Shown here one piece after another: positions 22,674 to 23,505 of a DNA stretch of 23,505 bases. The translations under genes were made by a program, and so were the position numbers. The stretch's first letter is position 1, and each line of letters begins with the position of its first letter. The notes below the pieces were generated by a model. It was not told the origin of the DNA and searched no databases. It saw nothing but the letters and a program-made list of their open reading frames with translations. Source of the DNA: SFWF01 sp045638145 (GTDB lineage Bacteria > Bacillota > Clostridia > Oscillospirales > Acutalibacteraceae); assembly GCA_045638145.1 (NCBI GenBank), contig JAZUAU010000009.1, positions 1 through 23,505 of the forward strand. Direction: 5' to 3'.

Positions 22674-23207
22674 TTGAGCAACATTTGGCACAACATTAAC
22701 CCCAAAAGAATAACCCCCAAGGACTTTATCGCTGTTATCGAGATAGAAAAGGGCAGTAAGTGCAAGTATGAGCTTGATAAGGAAACGGGAATTCTTATTC
22801 TCGACCGTATTCTCCATACTTCGACCCACTACCCTGCAAACTACGGCTTTATTCCCCGCACCTATGCAGACGACCTTGACCCGCTTGACGTGCTTGTCCT
22901 TTGTTCAGAGTCCTTAAAGCCGATGACGAGTGTCCGTTGCTATCCTATCGGTGTTATTACAATGATTGATTCGGGCAGAAGCGATGAAAAGATTATCGCT
23001 ATCCCCTTTAATGACCCGACCTATAACTGTTATACTGAAATTGACCAACTGCCGAAGCATATCTTTGAGGAAATGAAGCATTTCTTTAAGGTATATAAGG
23101 AGCTTGAAAGCAAGGAAACGGCAGTTGATGAGGTAAGAGGCCGTGAGGATGCTGAAAAGGTCATCGCCGCCGCAATCGACGGATATATTGAGAGTTATTG
23201 TAAGTAA
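22674..23207 (+). CDS. ppa: Soluble family I inorganic pyrophosphatase
   Basis: Hydrolyses pyrophosphate to phosphate, pulling biosynthetic reactions forward. I use TTG at 22674 (177 residues) because GGAGG (22661-22665) lies 8 bases before it; the in-frame TTG at 22659 overlaps that site. Motifs: HYPANYGFIPRTYADDLDPLDVLVL with the metal-binding aspartates (Asp66, 67, 69, 72), AIPFNDPTY, and IDQLPKHIFEEMKHFFKVYKELE. It is the last gene of the fhs operon, 15 bases after upp, and is followed by a terminator. Confidence 0.96.
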   Translation: MSNIWHNINPKRITPKDFIAVIEIEKGSKCKYELDKETGILILDRILHTSTHYPANYGFIPRTYADDLDPLDVLVLCSESLKPMTSVRCYPIGVITMIDSGRSDEKIIAIPFNDPTYNCYTEIDQLPKHIFEEMKHFFKVYKELESKETAVDEVRGREDAEKVIAAAIDGYIESYCK

Positions 23208-23211
23208 GTTT

Positions 23212-23249
23212 AAAGACTTGGCATCATATTGCCAAGTCTTTGCTTTTTT
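23212..23249 (+). terminator. Terminator of the fhs-ppa operon
   Basis: AAAGACTTGGCA (23212-23223) and TGCCAAGTCTTT (23230-23241), perfect 12-bp arms around TCATAT, are followed by GCTTTTTT-type bases, four bases after the ppa stop. Confidence 0.93.
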
Positions 23250-23250
23250 A

Positions 23251-23279
23251 TTGACATAAATGGGAAAATATGCTATAAT
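23251..23279 (+). promoter_or_regulatory. Consensus extended -10 sigma-A promoter
   Basis: TTGACA (23251-23256) and TATAAT (23274-23279) are both perfect, 17 bases apart, with TGC directly before TATAAT. Start of transcription is expected near 23286. This is the strongest promoter in the window and drives the leader described next. An inverted repeat TTTTGCAGTAA/TTACTGCAAAA (23282-23292, 23314-23324) overlaps the start site and could be an operator or a 5' RNA hairpin. Confidence 0.9.
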
Positions 23280-23339
23280 AATTTTGCAGTAAGATATCCC
23301 GACGACAAGCCGATTACTGCAAAAGTTAATAGTAATAAT

Positions 23340-23388
23340 AAAAGCGCACAGTCGTACGGGAATCCCCGTGTAACTATGCGCTTTTTGT
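23340..23388 (+). terminator. Leader terminator (attenuator-like), about 100 nt after the promoter
   Basis: Outer arms AAAAGCGCA (23340-23348) and TGCGCTTTT (23377-23385) enclose an inner ACGGG/CCCGT stem (23356-23360, 23365-23369), and a T-run completes an intrinsic terminator. It stands between a consensus promoter and a strong ribosome site, the layout of an attenuated leader; alternatively it ends a ~100-nt small RNA. Confidence 0.8.
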
Positions 23389-23417
23389 TATCTTATTATG
23401 CAAAAGGAGGAAGTAAA

Positions 23418-23498
23418 ATGTCGAAAAATATCATAATTAAAGCTTCCTTTGCTCCAAGAGGAAGGTATCGATTAAAAACAGTTTTTCTTTGCGCCTGA
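23418..23498 (+). CDS. 26-residue ORF with strong ribosome site, probable leader peptide
   Basis: ATG at 23418 lies 7 bases after AAAAGGAGG (23402-23410), the best initiation signal in the window, yet the frame ends at TGA 23496-23498. The peptide begins MSKNIIIKASFAP, continues RGRYRLK and ends TVFLCA. The Arg/Lys-x-Arg/Lys run RGRYRLK is the kind of motif at which macrolide-bound ribosomes stall in erm-type leaders. An CTTCCT/AGGAAG hairpin lies within the ORF. It could be a regulatory leader for a gene beyond 23505, or the first codons of a gene broken by a frameshift. No family is recognised. Confidence 0.55.
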   Translation: MSKNIIIKASFAPRGRYRLKTVFLCA

Positions 23499-23505
23499 GT
23501 TTCCA

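Noticed and set aside
23376..23417. In-frame upstream extension of the edge mini-ORF from the ATG at 23376
   Set aside because: That ATG lies in the terminator stem with no ribosome site, while the ATG at 23418 has AAAAGGAGG at ideal spacing.

Overview
The window looks like a chromosomal segment of an endospore-forming, probably anaerobic Clostridia member, most like the Oscillospiraceae/Ruminococcaceae gut lineages. This rests on an intact sigK, two rubrerythrin loci, formate-tetrahydrofolate ligase, small families such as DUF951 and DUF1653, strong GGAGG ribosome sites and sigma-A-type promoters. Assignment below class level is inference. I see no rRNA, tRNA, CRISPR array or insertion sequence.

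Layout. 1-2740: the 3' part of a large modular exoprotein (DNRLRE, ricin-type lectin and a C-terminal Amidase_6/CHAP-like domain), then a small membrane-anchored protein and a terminator. 2740-4067: a rubrerythrin broken by a frameshift (minus) and sigK (plus). 4064-9565: a seven-gene minus-strand operon, DUF951-prfA-sua5/coaE fusion-M18 aminopeptidase-DUF1653-azlC-azlD, with an extended -10 promoter at 9596-9624 and a terminator lying inside the 3' coding end of sigK. 9693-14235: a plus-strand SbcD/YhaO-like nuclease, a YhaN-like coiled-coil ATPase and galM. 14282-15125: a full-length rubrerythrin with an operator-like repeat at its promoter, and a small XRE regulator. 15126-15621: a gene-poor stretch with a perfect palindrome and a run of related hairpin repeats. 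15622-18655: class II aldolase, an E2-acyltransferase-like protein and a RodA/FtsW-type SEDS protein, all minus. 18810-23207: a plus-strand operon fhs-tsaE-tsaB-rpiB-upp-ppa. 23251-23505: a consensus promoter, a structured leader with a terminator, and a strongly initiated 26-residue ORF, probably the regulatory head of a gene beyond the window.

How the genes fit together. Most of the window is housekeeping: translation (prfA and three t6A genes, sua5, tsaE and tsaB, split over two operons), CoA synthesis, one-carbon and nucleotide metabolism (fhs, rpiB, upp, ppa), DNA repair, wall elongation, peroxide defence and sporulation. The least ordinary parts are the toxin-like exoprotein and its small partner, the Sua5-CoaE fusion, the hairpin repeat array beside the XRE gene, and the attenuator-like leader at the right edge.
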